A program made the translations under genes and the position numbers. The notes below the pieces were generated by a model that saw nothing but the letters and a program-made list of their open reading frames with translations, made no database searches and was not told the DNA's origin. This document shows positions 1 to 12,285 of a DNA stretch of 64,000 nucleotides, one piece after another (positions within the stretch are counted from its first letter, which is position 1; each line of letters begins with the position of its first letter). The stretch comes from Isoetes taiwanensis (taxonomy: Eukaryota; Streptophyta; Lycopodiopsida; Isoetales; Isoetaceae), in NCBI GenBank assembly GCA_021234155.1, contig JAJEKV010000013.1:12178669-12242668 (forward strand). The letters are read 5' to 3'.

Positions 1-2098
1 TTACCTTGTAATCATTAAGCTTCTTTAAAAGTACAAAGATGCAAGTGCATCTCCTGGAGCTGGAAGATAATCTCTGGAGAATACCAGAATACCTTGTAAT
101 CATTAAGCTTCTTTTGTGCTGCATGAAGGAGGAACTTACAGATTTATATTCCACATATTTGGCCTCAATTCGCCATGGCATATAACCTAGATGATATGCA
201 TGCCTCTATGTTGGATCGTATATGCCATGTGCGGCAATATATTTTATGTTGCCAGAAGCATATATAGAGCTGAATGTTTTCTTTTCGTTAACCAACAAAA
301 ATGCCACTATCTGTACTTGTTTACACAGATTATCCCATATAATGTTTTCCATTGCACCGTAAATTATCGGTCTTCCTTAGCTTGTCTTATTTGGAGTTAT
401 GATTATCGGTCTTTTCTGTAGAACTTGATCATGCAACCTGGTATTGCTGAAAGTTTAGGCTGAAAGCTTACCAAGTATAAGGTAAGAAACCACCAGTTAT
501 CTTAGTGAAATACATGTTTTTCAAATTTCTTTAACCACCGGCTTTTGCTACACAAACCTCTTCATTTGTGCATTCGCAAACCTCTTCTTTTTGCAGGTCC
601 TGAGCCTGCAGCCCACAAGTGCTTAGGCTGCAATTAAATTTCAGATGTCTGCCTTATCCATTTGTTCAAAACATTTCAAGTAGAATTGTGCTCGATGTGC
701 CCTCCAAAACTGAGCCATCTTTACCATACATATCAACTGATGCTGCAGATACTCCTTTTTCTTGATTTCGGCATGTATTTGCCTCTTTGCAATAAGATAT
801 GAAAAATAAGCAAGGTTTTACAGCATTTGTAACCACCTGATCAATTACAGATAAATTATCGGAATATGCATCATGTAAGCCCCCAAGCATTTATTTTCAA
901 ATACTTTGGATTAAATACGTTAGCTTTGTCTAAGCTGCCTCTTGAGGAGCAATGTGAACACATATCAGATGTCAATGGAGGAAGCGCAGAAAGTGGCCTC
1001 TTCAAAGAAGAATTTATTGCATTTATTTATCCGTTGTCTTGCTGTTCTGTTTTTGCATATTTAGCAAGAGACATCTCATTTTCGTTATCACATAATTTCT
1101 TCTGGCAATTGCATCATAATATATTTGTCATATTATGTTCAGCCTCCTATTTTTCTTGGATGATAGGGGTTTGTGCATATGCTCAGTATAATAGGATGCC
1201 TGTGCATCGCAAGAGCATCCTCTAAACTAGTGACTAGACGAAGTATTGTAGTTTTTCGCAATAGAATTGACAATTCTTTTTTGGTACAGTTAAGCCCCAT
1301 TATGGCAATGTATGCTGAAGGATCCTTGACTGTGTCTTTGGATGGGTCCTCCATTCTGCCTCTCTTGTGTCTTTGTGGTAAGTATTTTTTTTGGAAATGA
1401 TTATGGCAAAGTTAACATTCGAATTTTTGCTATTGTTCAATGCAATTTCATATGTGAATTCCCATCAATCCAATGATTAAATATAAACTTCTATTTCAAA
1501 AGGGTTTTGAAAACTAGGTTTGAAGTCCAAGAGCACGTTTATGATTTATGAAAAGCAAAACTCCCTAGTATTTAGGAACATTTTTCCGAAATAGATCTCT
1601 CATTTTCCCACAAATTTGAAACTACCATTTGTTTACATATAAATGCCAATTTTAATGACGCTAGTTGCACAATTTCTAATGTGGTTGTTTGGTTTGTATG
1701 TTTAAATGTCTATTCACCAAAATTTCAAGATACTAGCTCATATGCACAATTTCTAAGGTGATTGTCTTCCACGTTGTATTTCTAATATTCAATCGCGATG
1801 ACTATGTTAGAATGTTGCAACTTTTAATTTCTTTCCTTTTTCTGTTATGATTTAAAATGCATCACTTTTGATGTAAATGCATATTAATCCTGATAATACT
1901 ATAGGTAGTGTGCTTAATGAACAACGAGTTCACCATTCATAGTAATTATGAAAATGTTCATGGTTTCACTAATAGCTCTCACGTCTCTTGCAGTGTGACT
2001 GTCATTTAGCAAGAGCCTCTAAATTTTAGGCAAGTTTGCAATGGTGGCCTATGATTTAGAAAAGATGGCTTTATAAATGTTTATATGAACATTTCAAG
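1..2098. other. No recognisable gene; upstream region of SINE1-like gene
   Basis: This stretch is AT-rich with only short, unconvincing reading frames on both strands. The last part should hold the promoter and 5' UTR of the gene starting at 2099. A small exact repeat (ccttgtaatcattaagcttctt) occurs at the very start and again near 92. Nothing else could be supported. Confidence 0.5.
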
Positions 2099-4979
2099 AT
2101 GGCCCCTCAATTTAGACCAGTACTGAAGCATGAATTAGCAAGGCTTGAAGACCCAAAAAGTCGCTATACAGCTTTAATATCCTTACAAGGGCATATCAAG
2201 CGTTTGGATCATGCATCTTTACGCAATTTTCTTGATAGCATATGTGAATTAAAAGATCAAGGTGCAACACGCCCTTACATAATCTCTTTGTATGAAGATG
2301 TGGCCGTAGTGCACAGAAAAACTGTGATACCTTATATTTCGCGCATAATGGCCTCTATAATTCGGACCCTCGCATCAAGTGGAAGTGATTTTCAATTACA
2401 CCGACGATGTGGAAACGTAGTTGCAGCTATTGGAAATCGATGTATAGATCCACAAATGACTAGACAACAAGTGGGAACAATATTGAGGTATTTATCAAAA
2501 CCTCTTCTAGAAGCTCTTGTTTCTAGCTTCGAACCAATGACTGGTGGTGCTGCATTTTGCCTGAAATCACTCGTAGAATTGAATTCTTGGAGTAATATAC
2601 CACAAGATATTCTGGATGAACTATATATAAGGTTGACTTTTGCATTGAGTGGCAGGGTGACAGTGAATCACATGGAATTGGCTTGTGCATTGGCAAAGTC
2701 CAATAGCCAGATGCTAGATACACATGCTTTGGAATGGTTGGATTCATGCATAGTTGTATTGAGAAATAAAATGGAGTGGCAACTTAGGGCTGCAGCTGCC
2801 CAACTTATGGGTACAATTTTAAGCATGACTGAAAGAAGAAATCTAATGCCTAGTATTGATGTTGTGGTTAGGAACCTCGATGCAAGCCGTTTAGATAAAA
2901 TGCCAAAGGTGAGGAAGGAAGTAGCTGATGCTCTGCAGATTGCAAGAAACATTGTGAAGGCAGGTGATAAGCAATATGACAATGGCATTCCAATGGAAAG
3001 GAATAAGCCATTCTATTCAACATTTTTGAAATCGCAGTCTACAGGAAGTTTATTGACAAAATCTAACTCTAGACTAAAATATTTCAATGCTTTAAGAGAT
3101 TGCAGAAAGCATTTTTCTAATATATCCAAGCCACCTCCTTCAGCAATTTCTGAACTAACTGCTTTAGAAGAGTTGGCTGCAAAAATCTGTCAAGAAAGAC
3201 CACCAAGGCATGGAGATCAAAACACTTTACAAACTTTATCAAGGAAAGGCTTTGTATCTTTAAAGAATTTGAACATACCTGGTATATGTGCAAATTCAGA
3301 ATGTCAAATAAGTGAACCAACTAGGTTGCATGAGTTACAAGATAATTTATTAGAGCAGACTGGTGCAGATTCTGATGAAGAAAGCAGCTGGGTGAGTGCT
3401 TCAAGCTCTAATACAATCTCATTCATAGATGACACTCTTGGTAATGAAGATGTAGATCAATTTTCTCAAGCCTTTGGAGATGCGAATGATGCAGTAGACT
3501 TAGTGGACAATGAGTCTGAAAATGAGTCAACGGTCGTTACGAAAAGATTTTTGGCAGATGGATTGTGTAATATGGACAATAATGAAAGAGAACTTGCCGA
3601 CATATGTCTACCAAAAGGCATCAGCATTAGAGTGAAGCCTACAAAGATCTGTCTTCAGAGTGGTGCAGCTAAAGATTCTTCACATGAAGCACATATAGGA
3701 ACCCCAAAGATTTTGGACAATAATTGGGATTCAGAAGGATGTCAATTATCTCTCATCATCAGCCATGAGAACACTAGAAATGCCCTTGACTATCTCGATC
3801 ATCAGAATGATTGTGTTGCTGCTGGCCACAATGCATATTTGCCAACTACAAATAATATGGAGGAAATGGCCCTTGTGGTTTCTAAAGTCGAGGATCAGGA
3901 TGAAGGACTACATTGGAACTCATCTATAAGTCACCAATCTTTACAAGAAAAGTCTTTGCAAGAACAAGAAGAATGGCACCAGGTGACATTGGCATACTTC
4001 CTCTGGTCAACTTTCTCATTCTTTAAGCTGGATATTGAATTATTAAATTTGCTTGATTCTATCACAGGATCAAAGTTTATTGTTGTTAGAAAGCCCACAT
4101 GCTCCTTTAAATCGTATGCTTCAACTTAATTTTCTGCAAATAGATGATCTTAGTAGCAAAAGTTTTTGCATAAACTTGAAGAAATCAAACTATGCCACCA
4201 TAGGCATAGACTGTGATGTAAGTGGTTGGAGCATGTGGCGTAATCCAATCAAAGAACACTACGAGAGAGAGAGTAATATAAAGTCACAATTGATCTCTTA
4301 TGGAACAAGAGCTGCAGAAAACCTATGCAGTTCAACTTTCAAGTATGCGTATCAAGAAAAATTATCAATAGGAGGACCCAAAATGTGTAATCATGATGCG
4401 TTTGGAAAATTTACAGAGATCACGTCAGAAGATGATGACGATCAGCATGCGAATGAGGATGAGCATGAGCATGAGGATGCAACAGTGTTCCAGAAACATA
4501 TAGCAAAAACTCCGCATGGGGATTCCGATGATCTAGCTGGAGCTGTGCAGATAAAAAGCATCAACCTCATAGACCCTTCTGCTGTGCTTTTTGTAGAGAA
4601 GCTACTCGAGTCCACCGACTGGATTGAAATACATGAACGTGAGGTGTTAGATCCTATTGAAAATGAAAGAAACTGGATAGAACTACACGAACATGAAAAT
4701 TTAAGCCCTCGTGAACCAAAAATAGACCAGATAGAACTATATGAACATGAATCAATAGGTCTTTCTGAACAGAAAGAAAACATAGTACTAGGTTGGGAGC
4801 ATGAGCAATACCTCAACACATTGTATATAGTAGTTGGAAAGTTTTGTAGAGTACTTTATTGTGGATTGGAGGGATTCATTGGTGGTTCCATTTGCGCACT
4901 TATAGCTGTTCCTACTGCTATGGCTCTTGTAAGTTGCATGAAAGATCAGAATGACTATGAATTATTGATCCCCACATAA
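2099..4979 (+). CDS. SINE1: SINE1/SINE2-type armadillo-repeat KASH protein, two exons
   Basis: Predicted 931-residue plant outer-nuclear-envelope protein. Exon 1 is 2099-3982 and exon 2 is 4068-4979. The 85-nt intron (3983-4067) has GT...AG ends (CAG|GTGACA and ATCACAG|GATC) and is phase 0, and both exons stay open across it. Residues 1 to about 290 match the helical ARM domain of plant SINE1/SINE2, beginning PVLKHELARLEDPKSR and including ISLYEDVAVVH, TLASSGSDF and SGGAAFCLKSLVE-like blocks. The middle is acidic and low in order, with repeated 'ELHEHE' heptad-like runs. A single membrane segment lies at about 895-916, followed by a short tail ending ELLIPT, the KASH-type terminus that binds SUN proteins in the perinuclear space. 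In Arabidopsis, SINE1 links the envelope to actin. The assignment to SINE1 rather than SINE2 is not resolved. The first ATG of the open frame is used as the start. Confidence 0.88.
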
Positions 4980-5238
4980 TTGGTCCTAGGGACTCTTACG
5001 TCAAATGCTGTATAGACCAAAAAGTTGTAACGTAGTAATCATTTTGTCCACTATCATATTTCAAATGAATTAGAATTAGAATATGAGCATGAACTTGTTT
5101 GTCCCACATAGTTCAGTTTTATAAAAAAACAAGCATAGAAATATAAAAGCATCAACACTAAGCGTCAAGACATATGGCATGATTACTATAACCTCCAAAT
5201 CATTGAATTTTAAGGATAATAAAAGGGGCCAATGCTAT
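4980..5238 (+). other. Probable 3' UTR / downstream region of SINE1-like gene
   Basis: AT-rich sequence directly after the stop codon, without reading frames. Several A-rich hexamers could serve as poly(A) signals but no single site stands out. Confidence 0.4.
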
Positions 5239-5745
5239 AGGAAAATGTGAAATGATGCTTTGACAAAAGACTTCTTCTGTAACATATGGTTTAAAGATAG
5301 ATAGAGAGATAGATACATTTTTAACATCCATGGGAAATGTGAAATGATGCGTTGACAAAAGACTTCTATAACATATGGTTTAAAGATAGATAGATAGATA
5401 GCTAGTATAGATAGATAGATAAATTTTTAACATCTAGGGAAAGCTCATGAAGTTTATGGGGGATACAACACAGATGCATATTTAACATCCATAGGAAATG
5501 TGAAATGATGCTTTGACGAAAGTCTTCTTCTGTAACGTATGGTTTAAAGATAGATAGTTTTAACATCCACGGGAAGCTCATGCAGCTTATGGGCCACAAC
5601 ACACCCAGATAGATAGATACATCCTTAACAACCACGGGAAGCCCATGAAGCTTATGGGACACAACACACTCCATGTGAAGCTCATGAAGCTTATGGGACA
5701 GAACGCACCAGATGGGACCTGCCCCCACCATTGTATATAGCTAAA
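5239..5745. repeat. GATA microsatellite with imperfect tandem duplications
   Basis: A unit beginning gaaatgtgaaatgatg and ending in (gata)n, with a central 'acaaaagacttcttctgtaacatatggtttaaag', recurs three times (near 5240, 5333 and 5490). From 5570 a second unit (aacatccacgggaagctcatgaagcttatggg...caacacac) is repeated. This is non-coding local amplification. Confidence 0.75.
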
Positions 5746-5924
5746 GTGGGTCCTTCCCCTACAACTTTACAATGATCAACATGACCACATTCACAAGGAA
5801 GCGTTGAACCCGACCTTGGACATGGCAGTTTAGGATCTTACCACAAGGCCCACATCCATGCCTCTAATAAGAATTGGCGACATGGCTTGTGGTTCAAGAA
5901 GTTATGAGAAGCTTAGAATAATTG

Positions 5925-6060
5925 GATTGAATTGAATTGAGTTTTATCATCGACGAAGACCATAAGAAAGAGAACACAACAAGCTCGCTACATAAAACCC
6001 CGCCCCAAAGGGCTTTCAAGGGAAAAACCTTAACAATCATGGACTCGCTGAAAAATTGTA
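5925..6060 (-). mobile_element. LINE 3' end (truncated copy)
   Basis: Read on the minus strand this contains a 'ggtttttcccttgaaagccc...gggg' block followed by cgtcgatgataaaact and an (attca)n-type tail. The layout matches the 3' ends at 7661, 14897 and 41655. The left boundary is the tail; the other boundary is uncertain, because the body is severely 5' truncated. Confidence 0.5.
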
Positions 6061-7660
6061 CATCTATACATTTTTACATATATGCAGGAGTTATTTTATC
6101 TCGCTTGCCAAGAACCTTCAGGACAAAGGATATAATGCTATTATTGCAAGAAACTGCAAGAGCAAATGTAATGGCTGATTAGGAGAAAAGTTCTAAAAGG
6201 TCCCTTTTTTTTTACATTAATTGTCAAAGAGTTCGAAGAGGGAATTTTCCTCGGTCACTGGCTTAGTTTTATGCATTCTTGGACTTAGATCAATGATGGG
6301 CTGCCATGGCAATTCCACTTCTTATGTTGGTCTGGACATACTTCATCGGCCAATATATGTGCTTTTGCATATGCCTACAGTGGTGCTAACATCATATATC
6401 ATGGAGGACCTTGACCAAAGGGCCCACATATGCTCGCCTCTAGCACATTGATATCATACTTTGTATACTTAGCTTATGAAATTTTTGAGACTACCCCTTG
6501 AAAGGACAATATTTTCATCACAATTTTTAAGACTTGGGCTTCGTCACAGCTGATATCGCATCAAACACTAAACCACCACTCCCTCGGAGTCCTTGACTCC
6601 CCCACTAGTACGAAAGCCCCTGGCTCTATCAAATGCTTGCCGAAATCGTAGTAGAATAGCTTAAGCAGTATTTGCTTCTATGAAGGAAGGATTGTGTCAC
6701 GCCTCTCCGATACATGAATCTTTTATAGCACACTAATTCTTGTGTTGAAAGCAATGGCTGGGTGGCCAATTGGGCCAAAATTGTCCTTTTCAGGCCAATC
6801 TGATCTCAGACCACTGCTTGGCCTCAATGCTGCCTTGATCGGCCGCGTATCAGGGCGTGAAGCAAAAGCTTCATCCTGTTAGGTTTCTCCCATCCAATCT
6901 GGTAGTGGCACATCAGCATAACATAAGATTTCATACTAACTATTAATTGAAAGAAGAAGAAGAAGAAGAGATTTTAACGTCACGCCACAAGGCAGCCCCA
7001 TGGTATTTCTATGTTTATAGCATACCTCCCTCCTTCATATCCTTAATCCCCAAAAGATACGGGAGTATGTCTATTGTGAAACTCATTCCTTTAGCTACTC
7101 GGTAACCATGGTTTCACCATCTAGTCCCTTCTGAAACCAGCTCCCTAGATCACATTGTGATCATGGTTTTATAGCTCGTTCTTTTACGAACGTCCTGCTT
7201 GCCATCCTTGATGCAAGTTTCTAGTTCTTAAGATAGACACCTTAAAGCATAAGGTGATGGAGAATGACTTTATGCATTGCCCAACTGACAGAATTGGGCC
7301 AGAGAATATTGGATTAGTTCTACTTATTATAAATATTTTTATCAACATTTATCGTCATTTTTATTTTCCTCGTCAATAATTCTTATTCTAAGTGTTAATA
7401 TCTTTATGATTCTTATAAAAAAGCATAAGAAAGAACAACAAAGAATAAAGAATAAAGAATAAAGAATAAAGAATAAAGAATAAAGAATAAAGAACAACAA
7501 CAAAGAACAACAAAGAATAACAACAACAACAACCACCTACTTGAGGAACACTGCCAAACAACTAATTAATACTAGGAAGTTGGATGGAATGGATCCGGGA
7601 ATTTTATTATATCCAAATTGAACTTTCAAAAGCCTGAAACTGAGGCATGCCTACAGACCG
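6061..7660. other. Intergenic, simple repeats only
   Basis: No gene is supported. It holds a short (gaa)n tract near 6951-6969, and an (aataaag)n microsatellite grading into (caa)n at about 7438-7540. Confidence 0.5.
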
Positions 7661-8059
7661 ATAGAATAGAATAGAATATAATAAAATAGAGTTTTTATTG
7701 TCCACGGAGACCAATTGGCCTATGGGACCCAAACAGGAGGCGCAGCAAGCGTATTACTATATGGGTTAATACCTTCCCCCCCTCCCCCAACCCCGAAGGG
7801 TTGTTTGGGGGAAAAACCATGACAGGAATAGGTTTGCTGTCAAACTGTACAAATACAAATACAAATACAAATACAAATATATATCATGGGGGAAAGAAAT
7901 ATATACAAGTGTCAAGTAAGTGCCCGTGGACCGAGCTAATCTCGGCAATCCATGATCTCTTGAAGGTACGATTTCAATCTCCGTACCGAGCCCGTGCTCG
8001 GCATCTCATGCAGGGGCTGGCCAGGACGGACCAGCTCAGCGTAGCGTATCCGAATGTCA

Positions 8060-8777
8060 TCATAGGCCGAACCTCTGAAGTGTGTGGCATTCGTCTTCCA
8101 CAGCTCCAACCTGGCAGCATTGACAAAACCTCTCCTCATGCGACTCCCCAATCCATCTCCCCATCTCAATCCAGAGATGGTGTGCACCTAAACAGACAGA
8201 GCCAATAGATCTGCGCTTTTTCATGGGTAGATGAGTGCACAGGTAGCATTGCAGGACCCGCCCCAACATGGGATTTATGTGGCGTTGATAATGTGCCGTC
8301 TTGACCTGTTCAAGGGTGTTGGCATCCCATAGCTTGTTGAGGAAGCATGTATCAAGGTACTGTCTGAGACTGTGGTGATCTGCCTCCTTTTGCATTCGGA
8401 TGCACCTAAGCTCCTGCACGTTCCATCTGGCCAGCCACTGAGCTCTCTTTTCCCGCTAGCAGGCTTTTAGGCGTTGAGGCCCCATTGCCACAATGTAAAC
8501 GAGGTTAGGGAGACGAGTACTTTCTGGAAGTAGACGATGTGTCTGTCAAGGGCCCCTCTTTGAAGAGGCAAGAAACCTGTTTCCTGCAAGACTTCATCCC
8601 CAGGGCCCGTGCCAAGAAAGCTTTCTGCACCTGCTTCAAGTCATTCCAAGTGGCGAGGGAAATCTCCGGGCCACAGACCTCGACCCCATACAAAAGCATA
8701 GGTTCTACTAGCACCTTGAAGAGGTGCGATTGGTGGGTCCAATTATACAGCTCTGCCTTGTGGCTATTGTTATGCAT
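8060..8777 (-). pseudogene. LINE ORF2 C-terminal region
   Basis: Minus-strand fragments in two frames. The first (about 8777-8505) reads KAELYNWTHQSHLFKVLVEP followed by MLLYGVEVCG, the conserved block downstream of the reverse transcriptase in this LINE lineage. The second (8419-8060) ends with a CQCCQVGAVEDECH knuckle, resembling the CCHC-like C-terminus of LINE ORF2. Frameshifts separate them, so the copy is dead. Confidence 0.75.
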
Positions 8778-8790
8778 TGCATAGAGTGCC

Positions 8791-10290
8791 TAGCTACCCG
8801 GAACGGGAACGGGAATGGGAACGGGAACTCGGACCCAAAATTCAGAACGGGAACGGGAACGGGAACGAATTGGAATGGGAACGTCCAACCTTCGAATTTT
8901 TTAAAAATTCAAACGGTTTTGGCGTTCCCTTTGCAAGCAGATCATCATAGAACATTTAGAATAGAAAAAAGTGAAATACATAGTGATGTGTGAACATAAT
9001 AGATAAAACCACTTTTTGACTTCCATCAAGAGTTTGGAAACAACAATTTTAAGTAAATAGATAAGCTTCTAGTATCATTATCTAAAACATAATAACATAT
9101 GTAAGAATATAGTAATATAGTAACTATTCCAACTAGTTCAAGAGTTCCATTTCCTTTTGATTCAAAATATCGTTTCATTTTCTTCACCCTACAAAAGGAA
9201 ACAACAAATTCAATTTTAAGTTCAGATCATCACCAATAAAAATTAAGGAATAGATAGATCTACTTTGTTTTTGCATATTTTTTTGATCAAGCTCATGAGC
9301 AGCTTTAACTTTTGAAAAGAAAAATCATAGTGTATCCATCTATTTATGCTTTTGTAGATTTTTTATGGGATGCTCTTTGTGCAAACGTAAACTCTGAAGA
9401 ATCGATCAAATACATTTGAGATATATATTGACTGCAAAGGATGCTAAATTAAAGAAGCATGAGATTAAAAGTGGCTAGCCGAACTTTTGATCTTATGCTT
9501 TGTTGATCGTTGATGCTTTTTTTCTCTTTTTAGAAACTTTTGAACTGGAACTAATGAATTCAAATTAGGACGTAGTGCAGGCTGCAACAGCAGAGGTATT
9601 TTTTTTTTATTGAGAATGACAGATAAAGGAATGAAGCTTAGATGCTTGGGATTGGAAACGAACTTACCTTCAGATAGTTTGGGCAGATTTGTTGGGCTCC
9701 TCCTCACCAATCCGGCAGCATGGTAGAGCTTGGCTGGCTTGGCTTCAATCCGACAACTTGGCTGGCTTCAATCCGACAGCAGAGCTGCAGAGCAATGAGA
9801 TGAGTTGGACTTCCGATAGCAGAGCTTGATAGCAGACCTTGATAGTAGAGCTTATAACAGAGCTGATAGCAGAACTTCCGATGAGATGCTTGATAGCAGA
9901 GCTGCAGAGCAATGAGATGAGTTCAACTTGAACTTCCGATGAGATCCGACCATTCAAGACTTCCACAACAGCAGATGTGTGAGGCAGACATCGCAGCAGC
10001 AGATCGATCAGGCGACAGGCGCCAAAAAGAAGCCATGAAAAGGGGGAAAGAAAAGCTTTTCTTGGTATTTGACTCTCTTTTTTTGTTGTTGCTTTGTTAA
10101 TTAAATCAATTTAATGGTTAAATAAATTTGCTACCGGGAACTCAAGTTCCCATCTATGGGAACTTTGTCCGGAACGTAGTTCCCAGTAGCAAACGTTGTG
10201 GGAACTTGGCTAAGAGTTCCCGGAACTCTAGACCCTCGGGAACGGAGTTGGGAACGGGAACCAAGTTCGGAACTTGGTTCCCGGTAGCTA
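8791..10290. mobile_element. 1.5-kb non-autonomous TIR element inserted in the LINE
   Basis: Both ends read TAGCTACCSGGAAC inward (left TAGCTACCCGGAAC; right, reverse-complemented, TAGCTACCGGGAAC), and both subterminal regions are packed with GGAAC/GGGAAC motifs (8800-8885 and 10130-10290). The LINE reading frame continues on either side, so this is a real insertion. The flanks suggest a duplication of only a few bases (..GCA / GGCA.. on the minus strand) but it is not clean. No transposase is seen inside. The interior has imperfect 'gatagcagagctt' repeats (about 9770-9960) and AT-rich filler. Superfamily not assigned. Confidence 0.7.
9770..9960. repeat. Imperfect tandem repeats inside the 1.5-kb element
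   Basis: Variants of 'gatagcagagcttgatagcag' and 'gagcaatgagatgagtt...aacttccgatgagat' recur in tandem. The translated open frame (SAISS/LLCSSA repeats) reflects the repeat and is not a gene. Confidence 0.6.
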
Positions 10291-10370
10291 TGCTTCCAAC
10301 CTGCTGCGACCCGCAGCCAGATGGAATTGTCCCAGTTCATGGCCGACCGGAACTCCACCCCCAAATATTT

Positions 10371-11468
10371 TTAAGCGAATGCCACTTCAACATTTTGGCC
10401 ACGATAAGTAAGGGTTGGGGCCCTTGGCTGGTGTGTGGACGATACGAGAACTACCTTGGTCTTGGCTAAGTTGACACACATGTCAGTCACCTGGCAAAAT
10501 GTGTCCAGGGCATCGAGATGGCATTGCTTGTCTGCCTGAGTGTGTGCTAGGAGGTCCACATCATCAGCATAGATCAGCTGCCTGGTGATCTGGTGTAAGA
10601 GTTGAGCTCCAGTGCCTCCATTATTAGCGAGCCATCTCTCCAGCTGATTAATATACATGCCAAATAGTGTGGGAGAGAGAGGGCATCCCTGGCGGACTCC
10701 GATACTGCTCTCGAATGGTTGGCTCGTCGGTTGCAGCCGGCCTGTGCATGTCTCATATAACCTGTACACCTCGTTCTGCAGTTCGGCAGGGACGCCTAGC
10801 TGCTGCAATCTTGTCCACAGCTTTTCTCGAGGCACAGTGTCAAAAGCCTTGGCGAAGTCTACGAAGCAGCAATACAGATCTTGCCTATGGTTCCTGCTGT
10901 TCTCAATCAGAGTCCGCAGCGTGAAGATATGATCTATGGTTGTGTCTTGGCCTGAATTTTGCCTGCGTGAGTGCCTGCACTTCTGCTGCCTCTGCCCATC
11001 CTGTCAACTGCTGCTCGAGGATCCCGGCGAGGAGAAGACTTAGCTGATCATGATGGTCCGTAATTGGCCGGGCAGTGCGGGTCTCCTAGTTTGTAGATTG
11101 GGATAACACTGCTAGTGGTCCATTGCGGGAAAAAACCTTCTCGCAATGCCTTGATGAACATGTCGGTGAGTACCGGTGCCATACTTGAGTAACTTTGCCT
11201 GCATGCCGTCAAGATCTCGTGCTTTTCCATTGGCTAGATGTTACGTTGTAGACCCCTGCGCTACCTCCACCTCTGTGATTTCCAACATTGGGTCCTGCTG
11301 GGGGGTAATGCCGTTCGTCACCCTCAGGATTGTAGAGCTGCTATAGGTATTGCCCCCACTGGTCTGGAGTGATGTTTTCTGTGGGCAGCACTGGCCACCT
11401 GAGGACTCTTTGCCAAAAGGTCCTGGGATGGGATGACGTTCCAGGAGGAAGAACATAGAAGATGTCAA
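10371..11468 (-). pseudogene. LINE reverse transcriptase (ORF2 fragment)
   Basis: Minus strand, 5' to 3'. It holds a linker (11468-11241), then the N-terminal RT block FPQWTTSSVIPIYKLGDP with PANYGPS (11230-11048; family motif 'PxxW..s.viPiyK.Gdp..p.nYRpI'). It continues with GVRQGCPLSPTLFGMYINQL and the catalytic LIYADDVDLLAH motif (YADD; 10835-10371). Several frame changes between these blocks show it is inactive. The enzyme would copy LINE RNA at the target site. Assignment to a plant LINE is secure; the clade is not. Confidence 0.85.
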
Positions 11469-11540
11469 ACCGTGTACTTGTTGTCGGCAGTGGATCGCAT
11501 CTACAGTTGTTGAGCAGGAAGCGGCGAGTGGAATAGATAA

Positions 11541-12285
11541 GTTATAAAGAGCAATATGGGTAAAAGAAAGTTGATTTTTTTCAAATAATCTATGATAGAG
11601 GAAAACACACTCTATTTATTGATTCTCTGGTAGATTTCTTTAGAGCTTATTCTCTTTTCAATGGGATTTTCATCGATTGGAAGGAATGGGCAAAAAGGAA
11701 AGACTATGAAAACTTGTTTTTTTGTTTTTTAAACAATTGCGAGAAGCATTGTCTACATATTTTACAATTTTTGTGCGTGGTGAGGCAATGGTGGCTTCAA
11801 CTGATTCTGATGCAATTAAAAGGGCCATACAGCTGATAGATCAGATCCATCTGCCATTGTTTACGCCTCTGGAATTATCAGGAGACAACGGCTTAACTAA
11901 ATTGCTTAAAAGAGGGATTCCTCCTGCAAAGATATTTGCGAAAGATTTCACACAGAAGATTCTTGTGATTGTCCTCAGATTTCTGTGGTTTTGGTGAAGG
12001 CTGTTGCATGCTTAAAGTGTTTCGCGATATGAATAATTGCAGTATTATGTTTCACCGGATCTGCTGCACGAGCTAGGGCCATCGCTCATTCGCAGAAAAA
12101 GGCTGGACACGCCCAAAAAAACTCCAGCGGAATTTTTGTACCCAGGAAAAATCAACCCAAAAAAATTGATACGTGTCATTTCAATACAAAGGAATAAAAG
12201 AATTGAATTTTAGGAGAAATAACTTCTAATGGGCCTTTATTTCGTGTGACATTTTAAATTCATAAGTTAAGTACACTTGCTTTCT
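11541..12285. other. Unassigned region with one unrecognised plus-strand ORF
   Basis: An open frame of 91 codons lies at 11722-11997 (plus), containing RGEAMVASTDSDAIKRAIQLID. It looks like a real protein fragment but I do not recognise it, and it has no clear splice partners. The rest is AT-rich with no other signal. Confidence 0.3.

Larger units (their letters stand above)
7661..11540 (-). mobile_element. 5'-truncated non-LTR (LINE) retrotransposon, split by another insertion
   Basis: Minus-strand LINE. The 3' tail is at 7661-7720 (tttgggtcccataggccaat-type end, 'ggacaataaaaactc', then an (attct)n tail). Coding parts run back to about 11540, where homology stops, the usual result of incomplete reverse transcription. 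The body is interrupted at 8791-10290 by a TIR element. Across that insertion the protein rejoins as ...AAGWK / ALYAMHNNSHKAEL..., typical of the LINE region after the reverse transcriptase. Confidence 0.8.

Noticed and set aside
4442-4819. Minus-strand Cys/Ser-rich ORF of 125 codons
   Set aside because: It is antisense to the acidic repeat region of the SINE1-like exon 2; composition explains it.
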